Of a stretch of 7,260 nucleotides of DNA, positions 1-6,388 are shown piece by piece. Each line of letters begins with the position of its first letter. Within the stretch, counting starts at the first letter, position 1. Both the position numbers and the translations under genes were made by a program. Origin of the DNA: Candidatus Zixiibacteriota bacterium (GTDB lineage Bacteria; Zixibacteria; MSB-5A5; SM1-73); contig JAOZNS010000136.1 in NCBI GenBank assembly GCA_029933635.1, positions 1-7,260 on the forward strand, in the 5' to 3' direction. The notes under the pieces were generated by a model. That model made no database searches. It saw only the letters and a list, made by a program, of their open reading frames with translations, and was not told the DNA's origin.

Positions 1-2742
1 GGATTTACCGAATCCTTCAAGACACGAGTGGTGGTTCCCTTCACTGGTTCCTATGAAGATTTTCGGCATGTGCTCCATCATGAATTGACCCATGCGGTAA
101 TATACGACATGCTTTATGGGGGCATGTTCGGTTCGCTTCTAAGCCGACAGTATCTGTTTCAACTCCCGTTATGGTTTGCCGAGGGATATGCGGAATATTC
201 TTCTCGAAGAGGCTGGGACATCCAGGCTGATATGGTATTAAGAGACGCCACCATCAACGGATATTTGACCCCGCTGGAGTCTGCCGGAGGCTTCCTGGTC
301 TACAAGGAGGGGCAATCCGCCATCGCCTATATCGTGGAGAAGTATGGAGAGGGGAAACTATCCGAGATATTGAATAAAGGTAAAAGTGATCTCTCCATGG
401 ATAAAGCTTTGAAATCTGCCATAGGATTGGATCAAAAAGCCTTCTCCGAGGAATGGATGAAAGCCTGCCGGAAAAGATATTGGCCTGACATCGCCTTGAG
501 AAAGGAGGCTAAGGAGTTTGCCAAGCCGCTTACCCATCATTCAAAGGATGGATCCTACATTAACGAAAAGCCAGCTTTCTCTCCCAAAGGCGACAGAGTG
601 GCTATCTTTTCCGACAGAAGTGACTATACTGAGATCTACATCATCTCAGCCATCGATGGAAAAGTTTTAAAACGACTGGTGAAAGGCGAAAGGTCAGGAG
701 ATTTGGAGTCACTCCATTCCTATGTCAGTGGTCTTTCCTGGTCTCCGGATGGTAAAAACTTAGCATTTGTGTCGAAAAGCAAGGGAAAGGATGTTTTGTG
801 TCTGATCAGGGTAAAGGACAAAAAGATTTACAAGAAATTTCGCTTTCCTTTGGATGCCATGCGTTCTCCTTCATGGTCACCAGATGGTGAGAGAGTTGCT
901 TTTGTGGGAGTTAAAGATGGAAAGGCGGATATTTTTATCTGCCATATCCAGACTCAGGAACTGATTAAGCTCACCGATGATCTCTACGATGATGAGGACC
1001 CCAGCTTCTCTCCAGACGGCAAATATATCGCCTTCGGTTCCGATAGACCTTGGGAGCCGATCATGGATTCATCTGATTATAAATGGGGACATTATAACCT
1101 CTTTCTTTTAGAGCTTCAGTCCAGCAAAATAACGCCGGTCACTAAAGGAGAAGGGAATAACCACTCTCCCACCTGGTCTCCGGATGGTAAAAAGATCTGT
1201 TTCGTCTCTGACCGAAATGGAGCCTACAATCTTTATATAGCAGATCTGGATAGCTCCACGGTTTTCCCCATTACCGATGTCCTCACCGGGTGTTTTTCCC
1301 CCTCCTGGTCAAGGGATGGGGATAAGATTGTCTTCTCTTCCTTTCAAAAAGGTGGTTGGGACATATTTCTGATGAAAGATATAAAGCCCGCGGTGGAAAA
1401 GGGTGATTCACTTACCAAAACCGCCTATCTTCTGAGCCTGGAGCAGGATACTATCTCCACACCTGATGAGACCACCACAGTAGAGGAGCCAGAAGAAAGC
1501 AAGTTGGATTTTGGTTCTTACGTTTTCAGGGCTGGAAAAAATGAACTGGATAGTTTGACAGAAGAGATGATAAAGCAGGAGGTTAAAGAGAAGAAGGATA
1601 CCATAAACTATCGACTTCCCAATGGTGAGTATAGGGAACAAAGGTATAAACTTAAGTTCTCACCTGATCTGATTTCTGGAGCATTGAGTTACGACACCTT
1701 CTTTGGCTTTCAGGGGCAGTCACTGATCGCCATAAGCGACATGCTGGGCAATCACACCTTCATCTTAGCCACAGATGTGGTCAACACCATAGATCAAAGC
1801 AACTTCCAGTTATTCTATCTCTATAAGGGTCGAAGGTTAAACGTGGGGACCGGGATTTTTCATACCAAGTATTACTACATAGATGACCTGGATCGACTCT
1901 TCTCCGACCGGATGTATGGAGCATTGGTGTATCTTTCATTTCCATTCAGCAAATTCACTCGAGCAGAGGCGGACCTGACCCAATTATCGGTCGATAGAAA
2001 ATACTATGACCTTCATCCACAGACTCTCACTTATGACGATCGGAGCGTGAAGGTACTTTTGGCTTCCCTCTCCTGGGTTAACGATACGGTCATATGGGGA
2101 CGAACAGGACCTATCAATGGAACCAGAAGCATCTTCTCTTACGAATATGCGCCCTATATAACTCCACGAAGCATCACTTACGGCGCCGCCACCATGGACT
2201 ACCGCAGATATTTTCATTTCAAGAAAAGGTACAATTTCGTCTTCAGGCTCACCGGAGGATTTTCACATGGGGAGGACAAGAAAAGATTTTTCTTGGGAGG
2301 TCAATCTAACTGGATAGGACCCAGCTTAGGATCGAGGGATATCTATGGAATAAACGATCTTTACTTTGGAAATATGGTAACTCCACTTCGAGGTTACAGA
2401 TATTTCGATATAAGTGGCACGAAGTTTTTCTTAACCAACATTGAACTGCGCTATCCTTTTGTGGAGCACTTTGTGATGAGGTTCCCCCTTCCCATAACCC
2501 TCCATTACATAAACGGTGCTCTCTTTTATGACATGGGAGCGGCCTGGGATGAGAACAAGAAATTCAAAGGCGGGACCTCAGTTGAAGGTCCCAAACTCAA
2601 GGATATAAAAGCTGGGTTTGGATTTGGGGCCAGGATCAATTTGGGGTTTTTCGTCTTAAGATATGACCTTGGATGGGCTACAGATTTCGACTGGGTTTCG
2701 CCCAAGCCCCGACATTACGTATCCTTAGGTGCAGAATTTTAA
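1..2742 (+). CDS. Zinc metalloprotease / TolB-like propeller / Omp85-type barrel protein (5' end outside window)
   Basis: The reading frame is open from base 1, so the first GTG codons (25 and 28) are probably internal and the gene starts upstream. Three parts are visible. (1) A gluzincin-type peptidase (Peptidase MA-like) has HELTH at nt 79-93 (two His ligands and the catalytic Glu). WFAEGYAEY follows, whose Glu at nt 181-183 is the likely third zinc ligand. (2) Six PD40/WD40-like repeats lie at about nt 565-1390, with cores such as FSPKGDRVAIFSDR, WSPDGKNLAF, WSPDGERVAF, FSPDGKYIAFGSDR, WSPDGKKICFVSDR and WSRDGDKIVF. They predict a six-bladed TolB-like propeller. (3) After an acidic linker (about nt 1400-1640), a beta-strand-rich region of about 360 residues resembles the BamA/Omp85 barrel. 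It has FFLGGQSN, LRGYRYF, NIELRYPF and a terminal YVSLGAEF, whose last Phe is the usual outer-membrane signal. It is probably an outer-membrane protein with a periplasmic protease and propeller. Its substrate is unknown. It is convergent with the minus-strand genes. Confidence 0.9.
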   Translation, partial: GFTESFKTRVVVPFTGSYEDFRHVLHHELTHAVIYDMLYGGMFGSLLSRQYLFQLPLWFAEGYAEYSSRRGWDIQADMVLRDATINGYLTPLESAGGFLVYKEGQSAIAYIVEKYGEGKLSEILNKGKSDLSMDKALKSAIGLDQKAFSEEWMKACRKRYWPDIALRKEAKEFAKPLTHHSKDGSYINEKPAFSPKGDRVAIFSDRSDYTEIYIISAIDGKVLKRLVKGERSGDLESLHSYVSGLSWSPDGKNLAFVSKSKGKDVLCLIRVKDKKIYKKFRFPLDAMRSPSWSPDGERVAFVGVKDGKADIFICHIQTQELIKLTDDLYDDEDPSFSPDGKYIAFGSDRPWEPIMDSSDYKWGHYNLFLLELQSSKITPVTKGEGNNHSPTWSPDGKKICFVSDRNGAYNLYIADLDSSTVFPITDVLTGCFSPSWSRDGDKIVFSSFQKGGWDIFLMKDIKPAVEKGDSLTKTAYLLSLEQDTISTPDETTTVEEPEESKLDFGSYVFRAGKNELDSLTEEMIKQEVKEKKDTINYRLPNGEYREQRYKLKFSPDLISGALSYDTFFGFQGQSLIAISDMLGNHTFILATDVVNTIDQSNFQLFYLYKGRRLNVGTGIFHTKYYYIDDLDRLFSDRMYGALVYLSFPFSKFTRAEADLTQLSVDRKYYDLHPQTLTYDDRSVKVLLASLSWVNDTVIWGRTGPINGTRSIFSYEYAPYITPRSITYGAATMDYRRYFHFKKRYNFVFRLTGGFSHGEDKKRFFLGGQSNWIGPSLGSRDIYGINDLYFGNMVTPLRGYRYFDISGTKFFLTNIELRYPFVEHFVMRFPLPITLHYINGALFYDMGAAWDENKKFKGGTSVEGPKLKDIKAGFGFGARINLGFFVLRYDLGWATDFDWVSPKPRHYVSLGAEF

Positions 2743-2761
2743 GCCGGCGAAAAAATTCCTG

Positions 2762-2790
2762 CCATCTTTAAGAAAGGGGGATTTTTTTAT
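2762..2790 (+). terminator. Putative Rho-independent terminator of the envelope-protein gene
   Basis: Twenty bases after the stop codon, CCATCTTT (2762-2769) can pair with AAAGGGGG (2773-2780) across the loop AAG. The stem has one G-U pair and one A/G mismatch, and is followed by A and seven T. This is a terminator shape in the right place. The same AAAGGGGG motif belongs to the neighbouring repeat, so the terminator role is an inference. Confidence 0.5.
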
Positions 2791-2852
2791 TATTTTTATT
2801 TTTTTTATTTTTATTTTTTATTCCCCCTTTATAAAAGGGGGATACAGGGGGA
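2773..2852. repeat. AAAGGGGG/CCCCCTTT palindromic repeat enclosing a T/A-only tract
   Basis: AAAGGGGGA occurs at 2773-2781 and again at 2834-2842, and a related ACAGGGGGATT follows at about 2845-2854. CCCCCTTT (2823-2830) can pair with either AAAGGGGG copy. The closer pairing forms a tight 8-bp hairpin with loop ATA (2823-2841). Bases 2781-2822 contain only T and A, mostly T on the plus strand. The pattern resembles dispersed intergenic repeats built from runs of C and G. The repeat runs right up to the stop codon of the DUF559 gene. Whether it recurs in the genome cannot be seen here. Confidence 0.6.
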
Positions 2853-3200
2853 TTATAAATATTCATATATCTTTTCAAGCACCCCAGTTAAATTCTCAAA
2901 CCCCTCCCTATCTGAAAATCTGAGAACTGTAAGTCCCATATTTTTCAAATAGTCATCTCTTTTCTGATCCTTCCTCATTCCTTCAGCGCTATAATGTTGG
3001 CCACCGTCAAGTTCTATTATTAACATTGTCTTGGGACAGTAAAAATCGACGATATAGTTACCTATAATTTTTTGTCTGTAAAACTGATAACCCTTCAGTT
3101 GTTTTCTTCTTATTCTTGAACAAAGGAGTCTTTCAGCATCGGTCATGTTCTTCCTAAGGGTTCTGGCATTGCCTTTTGGGTTCTTGCTGTAATGTAGCAT
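2853..3200 (-). CDS. DUF559 domain protein (Vsr/restriction-endonuclease-like fold)
   Basis: This is a 115-residue protein of normal length for stand-alone DUF559 proteins. The N-terminal NPKGNARTLRKNMTDAERLL (residues 7-26), GYQFYRQKIIGNYIVDFYC (37-55) and IIELDGGQH (61-69) match the family pattern, as does the late VLRFSDREGFENLTGVLEKI (92-111). The Asp of IVDF and the Glu/Asp of IELDGGQH are the likely metal-binding, nuclease-like positions. The family is related to very-short-patch repair endonucleases, but no cellular role is settled. Cys27 sits where family members usually have Trp (RLLWSR). ATG at 3200 is chosen because the LHYSKNP segment is typical of family starts, although no clear Shine-Dalgarno sequence precedes it. 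It follows yidC on the same strand after 108 non-coding bases and abuts a palindromic repeat. It looks like an independent, possibly mobile, insertion between two convergent core-type genes. Confidence 0.9.
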   Translation of the reverse strand: MLHYSKNPKGNARTLRKNMTDAERLLCSRIRRKQLKGYQFYRQKIIGNYIVDFYCPKTMLIIELDGGQHYSAEGMRKDQKRDDYLKNMGLTVLRFSDREGFENLTGVLEKIYEYL

Positions 3201-3275
3201 GATCTGCTTTTTTAATAAACCTTTGCAACCTTTTTAAAAAGATTTTTTATTTCTCTCTCCCTGTCGATAACTTGC

Positions 3276-3302
3276 AAAAAAACTCCCCGTCTTGCTTGAG
3301 GA
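3276..3302 (-). terminator. Weak candidate terminator after yidC
   Basis: On the minus strand, seven bases past the yidC stop, TCCTC can pair with GGGGA (one G-U pair) across a 9-base loop. G and seven T follow. The T run is good but the stem is short, so this is a tentative end for the rpmH-yidC transcript. The rest of the 108-base gap to the DUF559 gene is AT-rich, with a perfect CTTTTTAAAAAG palindrome near 3229-3240. Confidence 0.3.
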
Positions 3303-3308
3303 TAACCC

Positions 3309-5021
3309 CTATTTTTTGGTGGGTGCGGGCTGGGGAGCTACGGCTGATGGGTGCAAGCCTTTATGTTTGAAATAGTAGGTTTCTATCAAAGATAGGATGT
3401 TGAACATGGTCCAGTAAAGCGTCAGACCGGCTGGAAATTTGAAGAAGAAGAAGAAGAACAAAATGGGCATGAAATAGACTAAAGCCGCCTGCTTGGGATC
3501 CTTTATGGTGATCTTCTGTTGCCAGAACATGGTGCCCGCCATGACGATGGGAAGCACGTAATAGGGATCCATCTGGGAAAGGTCTTTAAGCCACAGGACA
3601 AACTTTGCCCCGCGAAGCTCTATGGTGCTTCGGAAGACCACAAAGAGCCCATAGAATACCGGCATCTGGAAAAGAAGCGGAAGGCATCCGCCCAACGGAT
3701 TTACCCCCGCCTGTTTATAGAGCTTCATGGTCTCCTGATTCAGACGGGCAGGGTCCTTTTTGTATCTTTCCTTCAATTGAGCCAACTTTGGCTGAAGCTG
3801 TTGCATCTTCAAAGTGGCCCGGGTGCTTTTACGGGTCAAAGGATGAAAGGCGCCCTTCATCAGAATGGTGAAGAGGATGATGACCAGACCATAATTAGGG
3901 ATTATCTTGCGCAGATTAACAAACAGCCATAAGATGGCGATGGAGAAGGGACGTATGATCTTCCAGCCCAAGTTGACTATTCTGTCTAAACCCACTCCAT
4001 AACCTTTTAGGGTTTGGTAGTGGATGGGTCCCACGTAGATTTTGAATTTGTCTTTCAGGCTGATCGTTCTTTCCAGTGGCATCTCCACGGATATGCCTAT
4101 CCTTTTAGTTTCGATTTCCTCTCCCCCTTTAAAAGCGAAGCTTCTTTTGCCCGAAGCTGAAAATCCCATTCCCGGTCTGGAAAGAGGGATCAAAGCGGAA
4201 ACGAAATATTTGGTGCGAGTGGCCACCCATTTAGTCTCCCCGGAACCCACCTCCTGCAAAATCCCCACCTCCGCTCCCTTAGGTTGATGAAATTTCTTTA
4301 TCTCTGCCAATTCGGATCCCATCAGTGAATAGGCAGAAAAGTAGCGCAAGTCCTCTCTCCGGTTTTTCTCCGTGGGATTGAGACCGCAAGGCCAGCTCAG
4401 AAGATACTTTCTTCCCATATCCAGTCGATCCAATCCCTTAATTTCAAACTCTAACTCAAAATCGTATCTTCTGTTAAAAAAATTATACCTTTTTGTGATC
4501 TGAGCGCCCGATTGGGTGGTAAGGGTAAAATTAATTGACCCGGCGGAACGGCTTTGGTCCAGAACAAGCTGGTCCTGTTTAACCTGGAAGTTGAACTGCT
4601 CCAAACTGATATTGCCATCCGGAAAAATGAGATCCAGGGCGAAGTTAGCTTGATCGGAGGGGAGAAGTTGAATATCCCTTCCGTTCGGATCCTGGTATTT
4701 TTTCAGAATGAAGCTTTTAAGAACTCCACCCCTGGATGAAAGCTCTGCGGTATAAAGCTCGGTCTCCACCTTAACCGTCTTTTCTTCTTGCAGGGTATCT
4801 TGAGGCGCCAAATCCAGGGGTTGAGATTCAGATTGCAAAGGTGGAGATTTTTTTGGTTCCTCGGTGGAGGGTATTATTCCCGTGGTGGTGTCAATTTGTG
4901 TCTCTGGCTTAATTGGAGCCTTTTGAATTCTTTTCCCTCCGGCTATCCATTCCATGTATAAGGGATAAAGAATTATTATCAGCCCAATCAGGATGAAACC
5001 TATGATGGTCTTTTTGTCCAC
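3309..5021 (-). CDS. yidC: Membrane protein insertase YidC/OxaI
   Basis: YidC inserts and helps fold inner-membrane proteins, alone or with SecYEG. The product is 570 residues, the Gram-negative type. It has an N-terminal membrane helix (about residues 6-25), a Pro/Thr/Ser-rich linker, a periplasmic beta domain (about 75-335), then the conserved core. In the core lie TM2 with ILMKGAFHPLTRKS, a cytoplasmic coiled hairpin (LQPKLAQLKERYKKDPARLN), NPLGGCLPLLFQMPVFYGLF, DPYYVLPIVMAGTMFWQQK, and FMPILFFFFFFKFPAGLTLY. The hydrophilic-groove Arg of E. coli YidC appears to be Lys389 here, a conservative change. The basic C-terminal tail (APTKK) is short. I place the start at GTG 5021 because GGAGGAG (5034-5028) lies 6 bases upstream and the result, MDKKTIIG, is a typical YidC start. 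A TTG two codons earlier would touch the ribosome site. It is the last gene of the rpmH-rnpA-yidD-yidC cluster, 35 bases after yidD. Confidence 0.97.
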   Translation of the reverse strand: MDKKTIIGFILIGLIIILYPLYMEWIAGGKRIQKAPIKPETQIDTTTGIIPSTEEPKKSPPLQSESQPLDLAPQDTLQEEKTVKVETELYTAELSSRGGVLKSFILKKYQDPNGRDIQLLPSDQANFALDLIFPDGNISLEQFNFQVKQDQLVLDQSRSAGSINFTLTTQSGAQITKRYNFFNRRYDFELEFEIKGLDRLDMGRKYLLSWPCGLNPTEKNRREDLRYFSAYSLMGSELAEIKKFHQPKGAEVGILQEVGSGETKWVATRTKYFVSALIPLSRPGMGFSASGKRSFAFKGGEEIETKRIGISVEMPLERTISLKDKFKIYVGPIHYQTLKGYGVGLDRIVNLGWKIIRPFSIAILWLFVNLRKIIPNYGLVIILFTILMKGAFHPLTRKSTRATLKMQQLQPKLAQLKERYKKDPARLNQETMKLYKQAGVNPLGGCLPLLFQMPVFYGLFVVFRSTIELRGAKFVLWLKDLSQMDPYYVLPIVMAGTMFWQQKITIKDPKQAALVYFMPILFFFFFFKFPAGLTLYWTMFNILSLIETYYFKHKGLHPSAVAPQPAPTKK

Positions 5022-5027
5022 CAGCAA

Positions 5028-5034
5028 CTCCTCC
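5028..5034 (-). promoter_or_regulatory. Strong ribosome binding site of yidC
   Basis: GGAGGAG on the minus strand lies 6 bases before GTG 5021 and directly abuts TTG 5027. The spacing decides in favour of the GTG start. Confidence 0.75.
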
Positions 5035-5056
5035 GGTATGGACAGAATGTTAGCCC

Positions 5057-5278
5057 TTAAGGAAGCGGATCAAATCCACCTGGATTGAAGGGGTGGCACC
5101 GGGAAAGCCTTTTTACCGAAAGCCATCCCCCCTTAACGGGACCGAATTTTTTAAGTGCCTGGATAGCATATTGAGAACAGGAGGGATAAAATCTGCACGA
5201 AGGCGGAAATAATCCACTTAATGTGCTCTGATATATCCTAATCCCCAGAATGATCAAAAAGCTAACCATCTTCCCCAT
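5057..5278 (-). CDS. yidD: Membrane protein insertion efficiency factor YidD
   Basis: YidD is a small protein at the inner face of the membrane that aids YidC-dependent insertion. The 73-residue product has the family signatures CRFYPSCSQYA (28-38) and CHPFNPGGFDPLP (61-73), with the three conserved Cys at 28, 34 and 61. It also has an amphipathic or hydrophobic N-terminal segment (MVSFLIILGIRIYQ) and the basic KGGWLSVKRLSRC stretch. Start choice: the frame stays open upstream to a TTG at 5392, but that extension is charged, unlike YidD, and has no ribosome site. ATG 5278 gives the usual family length and has GGGAGA 12 bases upstream. ATG 5269 (three codons later) is a possible alternative. 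It lies between rnpA (129-base gap) and yidC (35-base gap), the classical order. Confidence 0.95.
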   Translation of the reverse strand: MGKMVSFLIILGIRIYQSTLSGLFPPSCRFYPSCSQYAIQALKKFGPVKGGWLSVKRLSRCHPFNPGGFDPLP

Positions 5279-5407
5279 AGTAAAAGATATTCTCCCAAAA
5301 TTTGATCTCAGCACGCCCCTCCAGGTTTCTTTCTTATCGGTTCGAAAAGATCTTATTCTCAACTTTTCCTTGCATAGAAGAGCGAAGCTCAATTTCTATA
5401 TTTTTAT

Positions 5408-5743
5408 TCATCGAATCAGATTCATTAGCTCTTCTTCTAATCGGTGAAGATCCAGCTCCCCCCCGGTGATTTTACACCAAACAACCACACTTTCATTCTT
5501 GTCGAATTTATCTTTATTTTTTCTTAAAATCTCCCTTATTAACCTTTTGATCTTGTTTCTTTTGACTGCTCTTTTAATTCCTCGAGCGATTTTTATCCCA
5601 AACTTCTGTCCTTGTTCGTCAGCCCTCTTTAAGCGAAAAACGATCAGATTTTCGCCCTTACTTTTAATACCATGTTGAAATATCAGCCTGAATTCTGACT
5701 CCTTTTTGATTCTAATGCTTCTGGGAAAAGCCTCTTTTCTCAC
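5408..5743 (-). CDS. rnpA: Ribonuclease P protein component
   Basis: RnpA is the protein subunit of RNase P. It binds the catalytic RNA and helps it remove 5' leaders from precursor tRNAs. The 111-residue product is a normal length. It shows the typical N-terminal IRIKKESEFRLIFQHG, then FGIKIARGIKRAVKRNKIKR (residues 48-67) containing the RNR-type signature KRNKIKRLIRE (61-71), which contacts the RNase P RNA. The protein is very basic, as expected. The start is GTG 5743, since a TAA codon lies immediately before it in frame and the MRKEAFPRS opening fits the family. There is no clear Shine-Dalgarno sequence. With only 24 bases after the rpmH stop, translation is probably coupled or shared on the rpmH transcript. 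The gene for the RNase P RNA is not in this window. Confidence 0.96.
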   Translation of the reverse strand: MRKEAFPRSIRIKKESEFRLIFQHGIKSKGENLIVFRLKRADEQGQKFGIKIARGIKRAVKRNKIKRLIREILRKNKDKFDKNESVVVWCKITGGELDLHRLEEELMNLIR

Positions 5744-5767
5744 TTAAGCTGATCTGGATAGGAGGGG

Positions 5768-5914
5768 TTATTTGTGCACCCTAACTGTTAACCTGCTTCT
5801 TTTTTTGGCTCTGCGTCTTTTTAGAACCTTTCTCCCCGCCTTAGTGGACATCCGTTTTCGAAACCCATGGTCTCTGGCTCTTTTTATGTTTGACGGCTGA
5901 AATGTCCTCTTCAT
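5768..5914 (-). CDS. rpmH: 50S ribosomal protein L34
   Basis: This is a 48-codon gene on the minus strand. The product starts MKRTFQPSNIKRARDHGFRK and continues RMSTKAGRKVLKRRRAKKR before ending VRVHK. This is the classic L34 pattern: KRTFQPSN, a H/N-GFR-R-M-T/S-GR motif, then a long run of Arg/Lys that threads into 23S rRNA. The start ATG 5914 has AAGGAGA 4 bases upstream (5925-5919). An overlapping ATG four bases earlier is in another frame and lacks the L34 sequence. It is the first gene of the cluster and sits 36 bases after the predicted transcription start. Confidence 0.98.
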   Translation of the reverse strand: MKRTFQPSNIKRARDHGFRKRMSTKAGRKVLKRRRAKKRSRLTVRVHK

Positions 5915-5957
5915 GCATTCTCCTTTGTTTCTTTACCCTCTTTTCGCTTGAGATTCA

Positions 5958-5986
5958 AATATAAATGGCACCTTTCTATCCGTCAA
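5958..5986 (-). promoter_or_regulatory. Sigma70-type promoter of the rpmH-rnpA-yidD-yidC cluster
   Basis: On the minus strand, TTGACG (5986-5981) and TATATT (5963-5958) are exactly 17 bases apart, close to the TTGACA/TATAAT consensus. Transcription would start near 5951-5950, leaving a leader of about 36 bases before rpmH. No other strong promoter is evident within the cluster, so the four genes are probably co-transcribed. Confidence 0.72.
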
Positions 5987-6230
5987 GCAAAAAGTCTTTG
6001 ATTGTGTGGATTAAAGAAATTTACGCACAAATTCAAACATTGCCCTGCGAATTTGACATCAGAATACATGATTCTTTACAAAGAGGGCAGAATAATTATT
6101 TTATTAATAAATCCTAACAAGTCTTTTGGCAGATTTTAAGATTCTCTCGAAGAGTCAGCGTGTGTTCCCTTGTTGTAAAAATCTTCTCAAAGAAGACATA
6201 GTATATGCGTGACTCACCAAACAAATTAGA
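5987..6230. other. Non-coding region, AT-rich, between the rpmH promoter and the REP cluster
   Basis: No convincing gene lies here on either strand. It holds two DnaA-box-like sites one base off consensus (TGTGGATTA at 6005-6013 and TTACGCACA at 6021-6029, in opposite orientations). It also has an AT-only stretch (6091-6111) and a small perfect hairpin TCTTCT/AGAAGA (6182-6196). A weak plus-strand promoter-like pair, TTTACA (6075-6080) and TATTTT (6097-6102), could serve the downstream surface-protein gene. An origin-type function is only a possibility. Confidence 0.4.
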
Positions 6231-6232
6231 GG

Positions 6233-6351
6233 TTGTAGTTGCCCAATTCATTGGGCATGCTTGCCAAACGATTTGATTTGTAATTGCCCAATTTATTGGG
6301 CGAATTTACTCAAACGATTGTTAAAAAGCTCGATAAATCGAGCAACTACAA
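6233..6351. repeat. Cluster of three REP-like hairpins (GTAG/GTAA-TT-palindrome), third inverted
   Basis: All three units share one plan: a tetranucleotide, TT, then a 7-bp stem with a 2-base loop. Unit a: GTAG 6235-6238, stem GCCCAAT/ATTGGGC 6241-6256. Unit b: GTAA 6280-6283, same stem at 6286-6301. Unit c, inverted: CTAC 6346-6349, stem GCTCGAT/ATCGAGC 6328-6343. The stems of a/b and c differ at two positions, both with compensating changes in the other arm. Units a and b are a tandem repeat of about 45 bases that also includes CAAACGATT (6265-6273 and 6311-6319). The outer ends TTGTAGTTGC (6233-6242) and GCAACTACAA (6342-6351) are a 10-bp inverted repeat. A GTAG foot before a hairpin is characteristic of REP elements handled by RAYT transposases. 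No such transposase is in the window. Confidence 0.8.
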
Positions 6352-6388
6352 ACTCACCTTTAACCTTGTTTTCAAAAAGGAAACGAAA

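Noticed and set aside
1408..2309. Open frames of 70-80 codons on other frames within the barrel region
   Set aside because: They are shadows of the long envelope-protein frame and carry no recognisable motif or ribosome site.
3262..3305. Two DnaA-box-like sites after yidC (TTATCGACA and TTATCCTCA on the minus strand)
   Set aside because: Each has one mismatch, and several such sites are expected by chance. They lie downstream of yidC rather than in the usual origin position, without an AT-rich melting region pattern or further boxes.
3519..4739. Plus-strand open frames opposite yidC
   Set aside because: They are antisense to well-conserved YidC core and periplasmic coding sequence and have no family features.
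5279..5392. TTG 5392 as the yidD start
   Set aside because: There is no ribosome site, the extension is basic and unlike YidD proteins, and ATG 5278 gives the normal family length.
6233..6351. CRISPR array
   Set aside because: There are only three units, one inverted and one diverged, with related rather than unique spacers and no cas genes. REP-like palindromes explain them better.
6284..6388. TTG 6284 as start of the surface-protein gene
   Set aside because: It would put REP hairpin sequence and a charged stretch before a clear signal peptide. ATG 6389 has a ribosome site and starts the signal peptide directly.
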